64,000 bases of DNA from Streptomyces apocyni (lineage in GTDB: Bacteria > Actinomycetota > Actinomycetes > Streptomycetales > Streptomycetaceae). The notes under the pieces were generated by a model that worked only from the letters and a program-made list of their open reading frames with translations, had not been told where the DNA came from and ran no database searches. A program made the position numbers and the translations under genes. The stretch lies in contig NZ_WHOM01000051.1 in the NCBI RefSeq assembly GCF_009739465.1, positions 1 to 64,000 of the forward strand, read 5' to 3'. Below, piece after piece: positions 7,337 to 15,311 of the stretch. The stretch's first letter is position 1; each line of letters opens with the position of its first letter.

Positions 7337-9468
7337 CAGGCGCCCGCCGGTGTCTGGGCGAGCGCGGCGCGTCCGGCGTCGCGCAGTTGCAGGAGGTCTT
7401 CTTCGCTGGTGGGTGCGGCGAGGGGGCCGATGAGGTGGCCCTTGTAGAGGTAGTCGCCAGGCTGGTGGTGGTAGGGCCAGTTGTGGGTGCTGGTGAGGTA
7501 GAGGGCGTCGGTGCGGAAAGCGATGACGCTGCCGGGCTCAGTGTGCAGGGCGCCGGCGTAGGTGTCCTGGTCGCGGTGGCGCTGGCTGAGCAGGGCGGCG
7601 CGGGCTCCGGACCAGATGGCGGCGGCCCATTCGGGGTGGGCGTTGGGGTCGCGGGCAAAGCCGGTGGGCTTCTGCCAGGTGATCAGGTCGTCGTCGAAGC
7701 CGATGATTTCGGCGTCCGGGGGCACGTCGCGTTCCAGGTGGCGGGGGGTGGTGCCGGTGACGGTGCGGGGGCGCTGGGCGAAGGAGCCGATGCCGTACAG
7801 CAGGATGGCGCGCACCGCGCGGGAGGCGAGGTGCGCGGCGCGGGCCTGTTGGGCGTCGCCTTGGAAGTGGGCCTGGGTGGTGAGGTTGGTCCAGGCGTCT
7901 TTGAGTTTCTTGGCCCAGTCGTCCAGGGGTTTGCCGTCGTCGAAGAGGATGCCGTCGAGGATTTCGATCTTCCACGGCCCGATGGGGTTGGCCAGGGCGG
8001 TGTGGATTTCGGGGCCGCCGGCCCAGGTGGTGAAGGTGGTGCCCGGTGCGGCCGGGTAGTGCCAGGCGCGTTCGCCGGGGGTGGCGGCGGGCAGGAGGCC
8101 GACGTGGTTCCAGGTGTCGGGGACGGTGACGCGGACGTGCCAGTGGCCGCAGCCGTACAGGGCCCGGGTCTGTTCCTTCTCGGACCAGCTCGCGAAGGTG
8201 GCGGCGGTGATGCGGCGGGGGGTGCCGACCGGGGACTTCCAGGTGTGTTTGGCGTAGGCGAAGGTGCGGTCGTACTCGACCAGCGCGGGGAGCTGTTCGG
8301 GGACGCGGGGCGGGGTGATGAGTTCGGTGCGGCCCTGCCCGGCGGTGGCGTGCAGCAGGCCGCGCAGTTCCTCGGACAGGACCGGGTAGCCCTCGGCGTG
8401 CTGGCCGCGGGCGGGGATGGTGCGGGTCCACAGGTCGCGGCCGGTCTGCGAGGGGGAGCCCATGATGACCGCGTCGGTCCAGTGGCGGCGCAGGGCCTGC
8501 CACAGCAGCACGAACGCGTCGCGGGCCACGGCCGGTTCGTCACCGTCGAGGTCGAACCACTCCCCCACCGAGCGGATCTCGACATGCTCCTCGCCGTTCT
8601 CGCGCTGGTAGCGGGCGACGGGGTTGCGGGGATGGACGAAGTGTCCGGCCATCCGGTCCCTGCCACGGCCGGTGTCGGTGCGCCAGCCCGGCGTGGGCGC
8701 GTTCAGCCAGGCCGCAACCGCGTCCCGCAGGTAGGGATAGCGGCCGGCGTCCCGGTGCCAGGAGTCACCGCCGGTGATGTAAATGCGCTCCACGCCGCCG
8801 GGGAGGGTACGGAAGACGGCGGTGAGGATCTCCGCAGCCGAGCCTGATCCCAGCTCAAGCCGGTGAGTCTGGTCGCGATGGACCAAGACGCCGGTGTCGG
8901 TGTCGAGGAAGACGGTGGAGCGGGCCTGCTGGGTGAAGTTCGGCCGTGTGGAGGCCAGGTTCGCAGTGTGCGTGAACCACCCGTCGCCCGCGGCACCTTC
9001 GGGGATGGAGGGCAGAGTGCGCGGCGTGCCCAGGACGGCGGGCGGCGGACCGGAAGAATCCTGCGGGGGCGCCTCGGCCGCTGACGGGCCAGCGGGCTTG
9101 CCTGGCGCGGTGGACATGGCGGGGGCTGGCGTTCCCGCAGCCGGGGCAGCAGACTGCGGCGCCGCGCCCGCGTCATCAGCGGTCTGGGCTGCAGTGGCCG
9201 GTGGGGCCGTCGCCGAGTCGGGCGCGTCGTCGCCGGTCGTGGCGAGGCTGTCGGGCGCGAGGGCCGGGGCCAGGGCAACGACCTCGGCCAGACTCAGTCC
9301 GGCCGCCGGCGCAATCCGCTCCGCCTTCGCCTTCTCATACCCGGCCAGCACCGCGATCTGCTTGTCCCGCGCAGCCTCAAGTCTGGCCAGTGCGGCCTGC
9401 GTCTTCTTGATCTCATCCCGCACGGTGCGCAGTTCGGCGAGAGCGGCGGTGTAGCTGTGTGCGTCCAT
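7336..9468 (-). CDS. Tap-like telomere-associated protein with family B polymerase-like motifs (710 aa)
   Basis: The N-terminus (10-50) is a coiled coil, followed by a long Ala/Pro linker (60-155). The C-terminal 550 residues run parallel to Tap: a motif A-like LPALVEYDRTFAYAKH with Asp near 400, a Trp-rich block (GCGHWHVRV), a motif B-like RAILLYGIGSFAQR near 553-566, PEWAAAIWSGARAALL (Tap has TWRPDIRAAIIATAR) and a motif C-like VIAFRTDALYLTS near 648-660. Published work on Tap and Tac shows they support protein-primed synthesis at Streptomyces telomeres. The ATG at 9468 has AAGGAA upstream and removes 22 unlikely residues. It lies 25 bases after the HTH gene and overlaps the next gene by one base. 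Confidence 0.65.
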   Translation of the reverse strand: MDAHSYTAALAELRTVRDEIKKTQAALARLEAARDKQIAVLAGYEKAKAERIAPAAGLSLAEVVALAPALAPDSLATTGDDAPDSATAPPATAAQTADDAGAAPQSAAPAAGTPAPAMSTAPGKPAGPSAAEAPPQDSSGPPPAVLGTPRTLPSIPEGAAGDGWFTHTANLASTRPNFTQQARSTVFLDTDTGVLVHRDQTHRLELGSGSAAEILTAVFRTLPGGVERIYITGGDSWHRDAGRYPYLRDAVAAWLNAPTPGWRTDTGRGRDRMAGHFVHPRNPVARYQRENGEEHVEIRSVGEWFDLDGDEPAVARDAFVLLWQALRRHWTDAVIMGSPSQTGRDLWTRTIPARGQHAEGYPVLSEELRGLLHATAGQGRTELITPPRVPEQLPALVEYDRTFAYAKHTWKSPVGTPRRITAATFASWSEKEQTRALYGCGHWHVRVTVPDTWNHVGLLPAATPGERAWHYPAAPGTTFTTWAGGPEIHTALANPIGPWKIEILDGILFDDGKPLDDWAKKLKDAWTNLTTQAHFQGDAQQARAAHLASRAVRAILLYGIGSFAQRPRTVTGTTPRHLERDVPPDAEIIGFDDDLITWQKPTGFARDPNAHPEWAAAIWSGARAALLSQRHRDQDTYAGALHTEPGSVIAFRTDALYLTSTHNWPYHHQPGDYLYKGHLIGPLAAPTSEEDLLQLRDAGRAALAQTPAGA

Positions 9469-9493
9469 CGTGTTCCTTGGCTCGGGTGGCGCT

Positions 9494-10090
9494 TCAGCCG
9501 TTGCGGCGGGTGGGAACGTAGGCGATTGCCCCACCGGAATGGGAGGGCAGGCGAGTGCCCAGCAGGTGGCCGGCCAGACGCCGCTCGGCGGTAGTGGTCC
9601 CGGTCAGTTCCTTAACCGGAGTGGCGAGATCGGTGACGTAGCCGGCCAGCCGCGCCTGGGGGAAGCAGTGGCGCCCGTGCTCGTTCTTCTCCCACCCTTC
9701 CAGGCCGGTGAGCACGGCGACGACGTAGCCCGACACGGTCACCGGCAGCACTCCCCCGGCCGCGATACTCGCCGCGTCACAACGCCACCAGCCCCGCAGC
9801 GCCTTCAGGAGATCGTCCGGTGCGAGCGATGTAGAAAAGCCGATCCACTGGCGGTCGCCCTCGGCGACCTGCCGGGCCGCATCGACACGCAGCACCGCGA
9901 CCTCGGGGGCCTCCAGCCGGTCAAGCGAGGCAAGATGACGTTCGGTGAGGGCTTGGATGGTGGCGAGCGGGACCATGACTCGCACCCCACGCCGCGACAG
10001 GCCCGGCAACAACCCGGCACGGATCAGGCGACGAAAAGTGGTGACCGCACAACCCAGCTCCTCCGCAGCCTGCCCCGTCGTCAGCAGCAC
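9494..10090 (-). CDS. Helix-turn-helix regulator heading the Tap-like operon (198 aa)
   Basis: The N-terminal 60 residues form a MerR/excisionase-like winged helix (TGQAAEELGCAVTTFRRLIR, then AGLLPGLSRRGVRVMVP). The remaining 140 residues are not recognised. The GTG at 10090 is chosen because GGAGG lies about seven bases upstream and because longer versions would translate through the palindrome at 10104-10139. It is the first gene of a tight operon with the Tap-like and HTH genes and probably represses it by binding the palindrome. Confidence 0.75.
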   Translation of the reverse strand: MLLTTGQAAEELGCAVTTFRRLIRAGLLPGLSRRGVRVMVPLATIQALTERHLASLDRLEAPEVAVLRVDAARQVAEGDRQWIGFSTSLAPDDLLKALRGWWRCDAASIAAGGVLPVTVSGYVVAVLTGLEGWEKNEHGRHCFPQARLAGYVTDLATPVKELTGTTTAERRLAGHLLGTRLPSHSGGAIAYVPTRRNG

Positions 10091-10103
10091 CTCTACCCTC
10101 CCC

Positions 10104-10139
10104 GTATATCCCAAATCCGATATCTGATTTGGGATATAC
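10104..10139. promoter_or_regulatory. 36-bp near-perfect palindrome, probable operator
   Basis: Arms GTATATCCCAAATC (10104-10117) and GATTTGGGATATAC (10126-10139) match perfectly. The 8-base centre CGATATCT contains GATATC, so only one base pair of the 36 fails. It lies 14 bases upstream of the GTG of the HTH gene and is far more AT-rich than its surroundings. Autoregulation by the adjacent HTH protein is the simplest reading. Confidence 0.65.
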
Positions 10140-10185
10140 ATTACGTGCACGGCGGATGAGGGGCAAGGAGCACGGTCATGGAGGT

Positions 10186-11178
10186 TCAGTAGGTGTAGCG
10201 GGCGGCCTCGTCTGCTGCGGGCCCGATCGCGCCGATCTTGTTGAGGCGACTGATGACGGCCCCTTCATCGCGTCCGAACTCCTGTGAAAGTTCCGCGATA
10301 GCGGCGCCTTCGGCGGCCCGCCGGGCCAGCAGGCGATCGTCCTCGGGTTCCCACTTCTTGTAGGCGTTCGGGTGTGCTTGGCGTTTGTCCGTCACGGTGT
10401 AGGCCTTGGGTTGCTCGGGGATGGTATTCGCACGCCGATCGGGGACGAGGTCTTTCGGGAAGGGTTCCAGGCGGAGGTCCCACAGCTTCCACCGGATGGC
10501 CGCCTCGCTGCGTCCGAACTCCTCTGCGAGCGTCGCTTCGTCCTTTCCGTCTGCGTGGGCGGCACGCAGAAGGTCGAGCAGGTCCTCGGTCCAGGGTGCG
10601 CCACGTTGGGCAGGCTTGGCCGATGGGGCGGGTGCCGACGGGGCTGGGGGTGACGCTGGACAGGCGTCGGCAGCTGCTTTCAGGAGACGGGAGAGATGGG
10701 CCAGGTCTGTGGCGTCGGTCTCTCCTGTGAGGGCTCCGTAGATCTCGCCGGCGGTGGAGGTGATCATGATGTTCACCTCGACTCGCCCGCCATCGAGCTG
10801 TTCCGCGTCGAAGCTGTAGCGGCGGTTGGCGGCATAGATCTCCAGTTTGGCGACGGGCACCGTGGCAGGCGGTGGAGGGTCGGATGGGGGCGCATGGGCG
10901 GCTGTCTGATAGGGGGCTGACAGGAGTTCGTGGACGTGCCAGGACGCCAGAACCCAGTCTCCGTTGTCGAGTTGGTAGGTGGTGGCGCTGGGCTCGAGGT
11001 CGGTGGCGGCGTACAGCACGCGCAGCGTCTGGCCGGCGAACAGGCTGGTTGCGGGGCCAGCTTGGGGCGGGGCGGGGAGGGTCAGGTTGCCGTGCCTGGG
11101 CTGGGGTTCGTGGATGTCGGCGTCGGGGTCTCCGTGCCACGTGCCGCTGGCGTCCGTGAAGGCATAGAACAGGATCAT
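10186..11178 (-). CDS. Hypothetical protein with two C-terminal Myb/SANT-like HTH repeats
   Basis: 330 aa. The N-terminal 190 residues include a WHVHELL segment and a beta-rich block (LEIYAANRRYSFDAEQLDGG) with no family assigned. The C-terminus has two related three-helix units: WTEDLLDLLRAAHADGKDEA with FGRSEAAIRWKLWDL, and WEPEDDRLLARRAAEGAAIA with FGRDEGAVISRLNKIG. These match the Myb/SANT-like trihelical fold seen at the ends of some bacterial nucleases and helicases. It is downstream of tap on the same strand, beyond a terminator-like hairpin, so it probably has its own promoter. It may be a telomere- or origin-binding accessory protein (speculative). Confidence 0.65.
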   Translation of the reverse strand: MILFYAFTDASGTWHGDPDADIHEPQPRHGNLTLPAPPQAGPATSLFAGQTLRVLYAATDLEPSATTYQLDNGDWVLASWHVHELLSAPYQTAAHAPPSDPPPPATVPVAKLEIYAANRRYSFDAEQLDGGRVEVNIMITSTAGEIYGALTGETDATDLAHLSRLLKAAADACPASPPAPSAPAPSAKPAQRGAPWTEDLLDLLRAAHADGKDEATLAEEFGRSEAAIRWKLWDLRLEPFPKDLVPDRRANTIPEQPKAYTVTDKRQAHPNAYKKWEPEDDRLLARRAAEGAAIAELSQEFGRDEGAVISRLNKIGAIGPAADEAARYTY

Positions 11179-11350
11179 GTCGGGGGCTTTCCAGTCGGTG
11201 GGGTCAGACGGAGCGAACGGCTCCTGGGGCTGGTGTGGGCCCAGATTGTTGTCAGGAGCAGGCGGCCGCCGGTACCGCGCTGAGGCCGCGCGGTTCGCCC
11301 TCGGCAGCGTCCTGATAACGGGCGATGAAGAGGTCAGGCCACCGGCGTGC

Positions 11351-11382
11351 CCGAGCAGGCAGGAGATGTCCTGCCTGCTCGG
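11351..11382. terminator. Strong hairpin downstream of tap
   Basis: Perfect 14-bp stem (CCGAGCAGGCAGGA paired with TCCTGCCTGCTCGG) and a GATG tetraloop, about 50 bases past the tap stop on the minus strand. No T-tract follows, as is usual for Streptomyces terminators. Confidence 0.7.
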
Positions 11383-11430
11383 AGGGCCAGGCGGGTGGCG
11401 AGTAGCGACGGCACGGTGAGGTATGCCCGC

Positions 11431-13635
11431 TTAGAACAGGAGCGCAGGCTCGTCTGGACCCGCGGGGTGGGACGGTTTCTCACGGGGCAGGGGGAGATGC
11501 GCGTCGGGGTCTTTGATCCCTGCGGCGGGATTGATGTGCCGTGCTAGCAGGGTGTGGGCCCAGTCCATGGTGTGAGTGCCTTCGAGGGTGACGTGGCCGA
11601 AGCGGGGGCTGAGGGTGAAGCTGCCTGGGACGGGGCGCTCGTCGGGCAGGATGTCCAGCGGCGTAGGCCGGGTGGTGGGGTAGACAATGCGGTCGGACAG
11701 CACCGCCACCGGGTAACGGCCCGCGTTGGCCATGCTGGTCATCTTGCGGTGCAGCTCGGTGCGGGCGGTGGCGATGATGGCGGCCCGGATGTCGGGGCGC
11801 CAGGTGACGCGGTTGAGGGCTGGCCAGCGTTCGTGGGGTTCCCGGTCGCGGTCGATAGGGTCTTCGTGAAGCCTGTCGATGCCGCCGTCTGCGGTGGCCT
11901 TGATGGCCGACAGCAGTATCCAGTCCAGCTGGTCGCCCTCGACTTCTGCTTGCTCACAGGCGTGCAGGAAAACGGAGCCGGTGGCGTCGGGGGCGATCCG
12001 TAGGCGGCGCAGCACTTGCCAGTAGGCCTCGCGCAGACGCTTGTTCCAGGGTTCGAGATAGGTTCCCGCGTTACCGTGCCGTAGGTAGGCCTTGATCGGC
12101 TTGATGGTGAGGCCAGCTTGGGACGCGAGCTGCTGGGCGTAGGCCAGGGTCGGGGTCGTATACCAGGTGGGGCCGGTGGGCGGCTGTCCGCTCGCGGTGA
12201 AGGGGGACGGCAGGCGGGAGTCGGTGGGGATGCCGGAGAGGTCGGCGTACCAGGTGCCTGGCACGGATGGGTCGAACGTCGGCTGATGTTCGAGGGGACC
12301 GGGGGGCCCGTAGCCGATCTTGAGCTTGCCTGCGGCATTGGTGAAGGCGAAGTTGACGGCGAGAGCGACAACGTGGCGGTAGGTCTCCCGTTCCCATCGG
12401 GCGGGCTGCCGGTACCAGTTGTAGGCCTCCTCGCGCAGGACGTCGTCGGGGTTCCGGTCGCGGCCCGCCACTGGGTGGTCCGCGGGCGCTTCGGGCGGGG
12501 CGGGGTCGTATGCCGCAGTCAGGGCGCCGCGTGCGGCGGGCTCCAGGACACGGCGGCCGCTGCGGGCTTGTGTGGCCCACTGTTTGGGCGGGCGCAGCTC
12601 GGTCATCAGATCCGAGCCGCAGGCCGCGGGGGTGTCATAGGGGGTCAGTACGGTGTCCGCGTAGCGGGTCGTCACCGTGGCGAGGTCCTTCGCCTCCAGG
12701 GCGTGAAGCCCCCAGCTGTCCCCCACCGCTCCCCAGGGCTGGACGGCGAGCCGGACCGTGACTTGGTGGCCTTCGCTCACGCGGGTCTGCAGTCGGCTCC
12801 AGGGCCCCATGCCCGGCTGAGTGGGGGGCCATCCGGCCCGGCCGAGGTCAGCCAGGACGGGGTGGTCGGCTGGCAGCAGCCGCTCGACGGGATCGTCCAG
12901 GGCCAGCGGAAGTCCGAAGAAGCCGGTGGCAGCTGCGGTGAGGATGAGCAGCGGCGGTACGTGATTCCCTTTGGCATGCAGCCGGGGTGCTCCGATGCCG
13001 CGCGTGTAGGCCCACGCGAGCAGGTCAGGCAGAGTTCTTGCAGGGCATTCCATGCTGCGGTGCTGTCTGAGGTGGGCCACGAGGCGGTCATTGTCGATGT
13101 GGTGGTCGATGACCGCCAATGGTCCGAGAGGGAAGCCTCCGGGCGGTTTCGGCAGGCGCAGCGGCAGTTGGGGAGCCGCGGGCTGTTGGGGGATGCGCGG
13201 GCCTTGTGGGGCGCAGTTGGTGTTCTGGTGCAGCCACCGTCCCCCGGGGTTATGGGTGGTGGGCTGGCCGCAGTGTTCGCAGCGGCCCATCGGCTGTCCG
13301 CAGCTGTCGCACGGCGGTACCGGTCGGGGCGGATGAGGTGAGGGAGCAGGGCGTCGGCGTAGGGCTGCCCAGTCTGGTTCGTGGCCGGGGGGCAGCTCTT
13401 GTCTGATGCGGTTGAGCAGGCGCAGGTAGGCGATCTCGTCGGCCTGGTCGGCGCCCCGGTGGCCGGCCTCCCAAGCCTCCATGTCGTCGGTGTCCTGGTT
13501 GAGAGTGCTGGCGAATTCCTCAAGGGAGGCACCCCAGGCTTCCCGCAGGTGGCGGCGTTCTTCGGGAGTGGGCAGCTGGGGCGGGTGAGGACCGCGCCCG
13601 ATCAGGGCGTCCACTGCTACGAAGTGTTCGTTCAT
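11431..13635 (-). CDS. tap: Telomere-associated protein Tap (734 aa)
   Basis: Tap binds telomere 3' overhangs and recruits terminal protein for end-patching of linear Streptomyces replicons. Length and layout match the family (about 740 aa): HTH-like LREAWGASLEEFASTLNQDT with AWEAGHRG, a Cys-rich insert (CDSCGQPMGRCEHCGQ), ECPARTLPDLLAW, DDVLREEAYNWYR, PTGPTWYTTPTLAYAQQL, TYLEPWNKRLREAYW, TWRPDIRAAIIATARTELHR and YPVAVLSDRIVYP. Compared with Tap as I remember it, two polymerase-like positions differ: the Asp of VVGIDVN is Ala426 (VVALAVN) and the Lys of TVKGGIGKL is Asp583. Motif C Asp648 is kept. A standard tpg does not follow it. Confidence 0.9.
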   Translation of the reverse strand: MNEHFVAVDALIGRGPHPPQLPTPEERRHLREAWGASLEEFASTLNQDTDDMEAWEAGHRGADQADEIAYLRLLNRIRQELPPGHEPDWAALRRRPAPSPHPPRPVPPCDSCGQPMGRCEHCGQPTTHNPGGRWLHQNTNCAPQGPRIPQQPAAPQLPLRLPKPPGGFPLGPLAVIDHHIDNDRLVAHLRQHRSMECPARTLPDLLAWAYTRGIGAPRLHAKGNHVPPLLILTAAATGFFGLPLALDDPVERLLPADHPVLADLGRAGWPPTQPGMGPWSRLQTRVSEGHQVTVRLAVQPWGAVGDSWGLHALEAKDLATVTTRYADTVLTPYDTPAACGSDLMTELRPPKQWATQARSGRRVLEPAARGALTAAYDPAPPEAPADHPVAGRDRNPDDVLREEAYNWYRQPARWERETYRHVVALAVNFAFTNAAGKLKIGYGPPGPLEHQPTFDPSVPGTWYADLSGIPTDSRLPSPFTASGQPPTGPTWYTTPTLAYAQQLASQAGLTIKPIKAYLRHGNAGTYLEPWNKRLREAYWQVLRRLRIAPDATGSVFLHACEQAEVEGDQLDWILLSAIKATADGGIDRLHEDPIDRDREPHERWPALNRVTWRPDIRAAIIATARTELHRKMTSMANAGRYPVAVLSDRIVYPTTRPTPLDILPDERPVPGSFTLSPRFGHVTLEGTHTMDWAHTLLARHINPAAGIKDPDAHLPLPREKPSHPAGPDEPALLF

Positions 13636-14501
13636 GTGTGAGTCCGAAGAAGTGTTGTTCGGTCAAGCGGTTGGTCGTCACGCTCTCGGTTCATGCCCCC
13701 CTCTTCCTCAGACGAAGCGGGGGATCTGTCGCTTCGCCGCGCAGCATGCCCGATCCGAACGGGCTTTAGTTCAGGCAGGTGAACGATTCTTCGCCGGTAC
13801 GACCATCTGACCTGCACGAATTCCCGGCCCGATCTTCGACGAAACGCCCGTTCGAGTGGCGTGGGGTGGCCCCGCTTTGATTGCGTCGCTCGTTCGAGCT
13901 GTTCGAGCCGGAAGTTCTTCCCGTGCCAGGCCGTGTCCACCACAGTGATCGTCCTCAAGTCCGTTCAGGTGGACGGCAGATGGGTCTTTGTGCGAGGTGA
14001 CAGGTGTGTGAGGTGGCGTGGGCGGAGTTCTGCTCGCCCTCGGGGCGTCGCAGGCGGCAGCCGGTGGGTTTGCTCCGGCACGGGGCACTCGAGGAGCGCG
14101 CCCTTGCGTGGGGAGCTGGTGCAGCACTACGGGAAAGGGCGACCGCCGCGTGCGTCTGGAGGACAGCAGAGCGTGGCAGCAGACCGATGCGGCAATGCTG
14201 CTGCATTCGCCCCGGACATCCGTACGTTCACGGCGTGACCACTGCTGTCCTCAGCAGGCTGACGGTGCTTTCGTGCCGGGCTTCTTCGCCCGTGAAACCT
14301 CCAGTGATGGGGGCCTGGTGGCCTGCCCCGGGCCGGTTCTTCGGGCTTGACGGCAGACGCTGGTACACGCCGCGCCTGCGCGCGACGGCCCAGCTCTTTC
14401 ACTCGATCTGTGCGCAGCTGTGGGGGCGGCCGCAGAGGTGCAGCGTCCCGCCTGTCGCCGGATCTGCGCAAGCACGTGTTTCGAAGGAAGTGTGGCCTTT
14501 C
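13636..14501. other. Long intergenic region between tap and tnsA
   Basis: 866 bp without a supported gene. It must hold the divergent promoters of tap and tnsA and probably one end of the Tn7-like element. Short hairpins are visible (CGAAGCG with CGCTTCG near 13714-13738; GCCCG with CGGGC near 13748-13764). GTTCGAG occurs three times between 13851 and 13908. I could not define terminal repeats with confidence. Confidence 0.4.
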
Positions 14502-15311
14502 ATGTCTGAAGCTTCTGTGTGGGAACAAGGGCAGCCGCCTGGATCGGCGCGCGCCGTTTCGCTTCCGCTCCGTGGCCGGCGCGTCGACCCCGCGCTGGTG
14601 GAGGCGAGGTTCGTGGATGAGTCCGGTACGGAGCATGTGATGCCGTGGCTCCAGGCGGGCAGGGAGCAGGCGCTGGAGGAGTGTCTTCCCGTACGGGATT
14701 TCCCGGTGCTGCGGGGGCGGCGGATCGCGCCGGGCTGGTGGTGGTCGGCGACGTCCGGGCGGCTGGTGCACTACGGGTTCGGGGCGATGCGCACTCAGGT
14801 GATGATGCTGGATCGTGATCCGAAGGTGGTGGCACTGGCTTGCCGGCCGGTGGAGCTGCTGTGGCGGGGCAGGAGCGGGAAGGTCGTATCGCACGCGCCG
14901 CACCTGGTGGCTCGCCTCGCGGACGGCAGCGGGCTCTTTGTGGACTGTGCCGGCCGGTGCGGAGCCGGGCGGCGCCTGGTCCAGCGGGCTGGGCATGTCG
15001 AGGCCGCGGCCCTCGCGGCCGGCTGGCACTACCGGCTGGTCGGGCCGCCGCGGCCTGCGGTGGAGGCCAATGTGCGCTGGCTCGCCGACTACCGGCATCC
15101 GCGGTGTGCTGGAGGCCTGATGCCCCGGATCGTTCAGTGCTTCCGAACACCCACGCCTCTGGTCGAGGGGGTCCGTCTGCTGGGCGATCCGATCGCCGTG
15201 TGGCCTGCGGTGTTTCACGCCCTGTGGGCCGGAGTGCTGAGTACGCGGCTGGACAGCCCGCTGCACGAGCGGGCCGTGGCTGTGGCATCTCCGGCGGGAG
15301 TCGAACGATGA
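14502..15311 (+). CDS. tnsA: TnsA-like transposase endonuclease subunit, catalytic residues apparently lost
   Basis: 269 aa. TnsA makes the 5' cuts that free a Tn7-like element for cut-and-paste movement. The family layout is clear: APGWWWSATSGRLVHYG, LDRDPKVVALACRPVELLW, SHAPHLVARLADGSGLFVDC, WHYRLVGPP, ANVRWLADYRHPR, PLVEGVRLLGDPIAVWPAVF. In actinobacterial TnsA as I remember it, the catalytic Glu sits in a WLERD motif and the first Asp in HAPD; here these are AMRTQ and HAPH, while the Asp of VDC remains. The ATG at 14502 follows AAGGAAG by 11 bases. The TGA overlaps the tnsB start (ATGA). Confidence 0.8.
   Translation: MSEASVWEQGQPPGSARAVSLPLRGRRVDPALVEARFVDESGTEHVMPWLQAGREQALEECLPVRDFPVLRGRRIAPGWWWSATSGRLVHYGFGAMRTQVMMLDRDPKVVALACRPVELLWRGRSGKVVSHAPHLVARLADGSGLFVDCAGRCGAGRRLVQRAGHVEAAALAAGWHYRLVGPPRPAVEANVRWLADYRHPRCAGGLMPRIVQCFRTPTPLVEGVRLLGDPIAVWPAVFHALWAGVLSTRLDSPLHERAVAVASPAGVER

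Noticed and set aside
6654..8666. Long Pro/Arg/Thr-rich frames over the Tap-like operon
   Set aside because: Typical high-GC shadow frames with no motif or ribosome site.
13700..13765. Telomere-like palindromes upstream of tap
   Set aside because: The stems are short and isolated; they do not resemble the tightly packed palindromes of Streptomyces chromosome ends.
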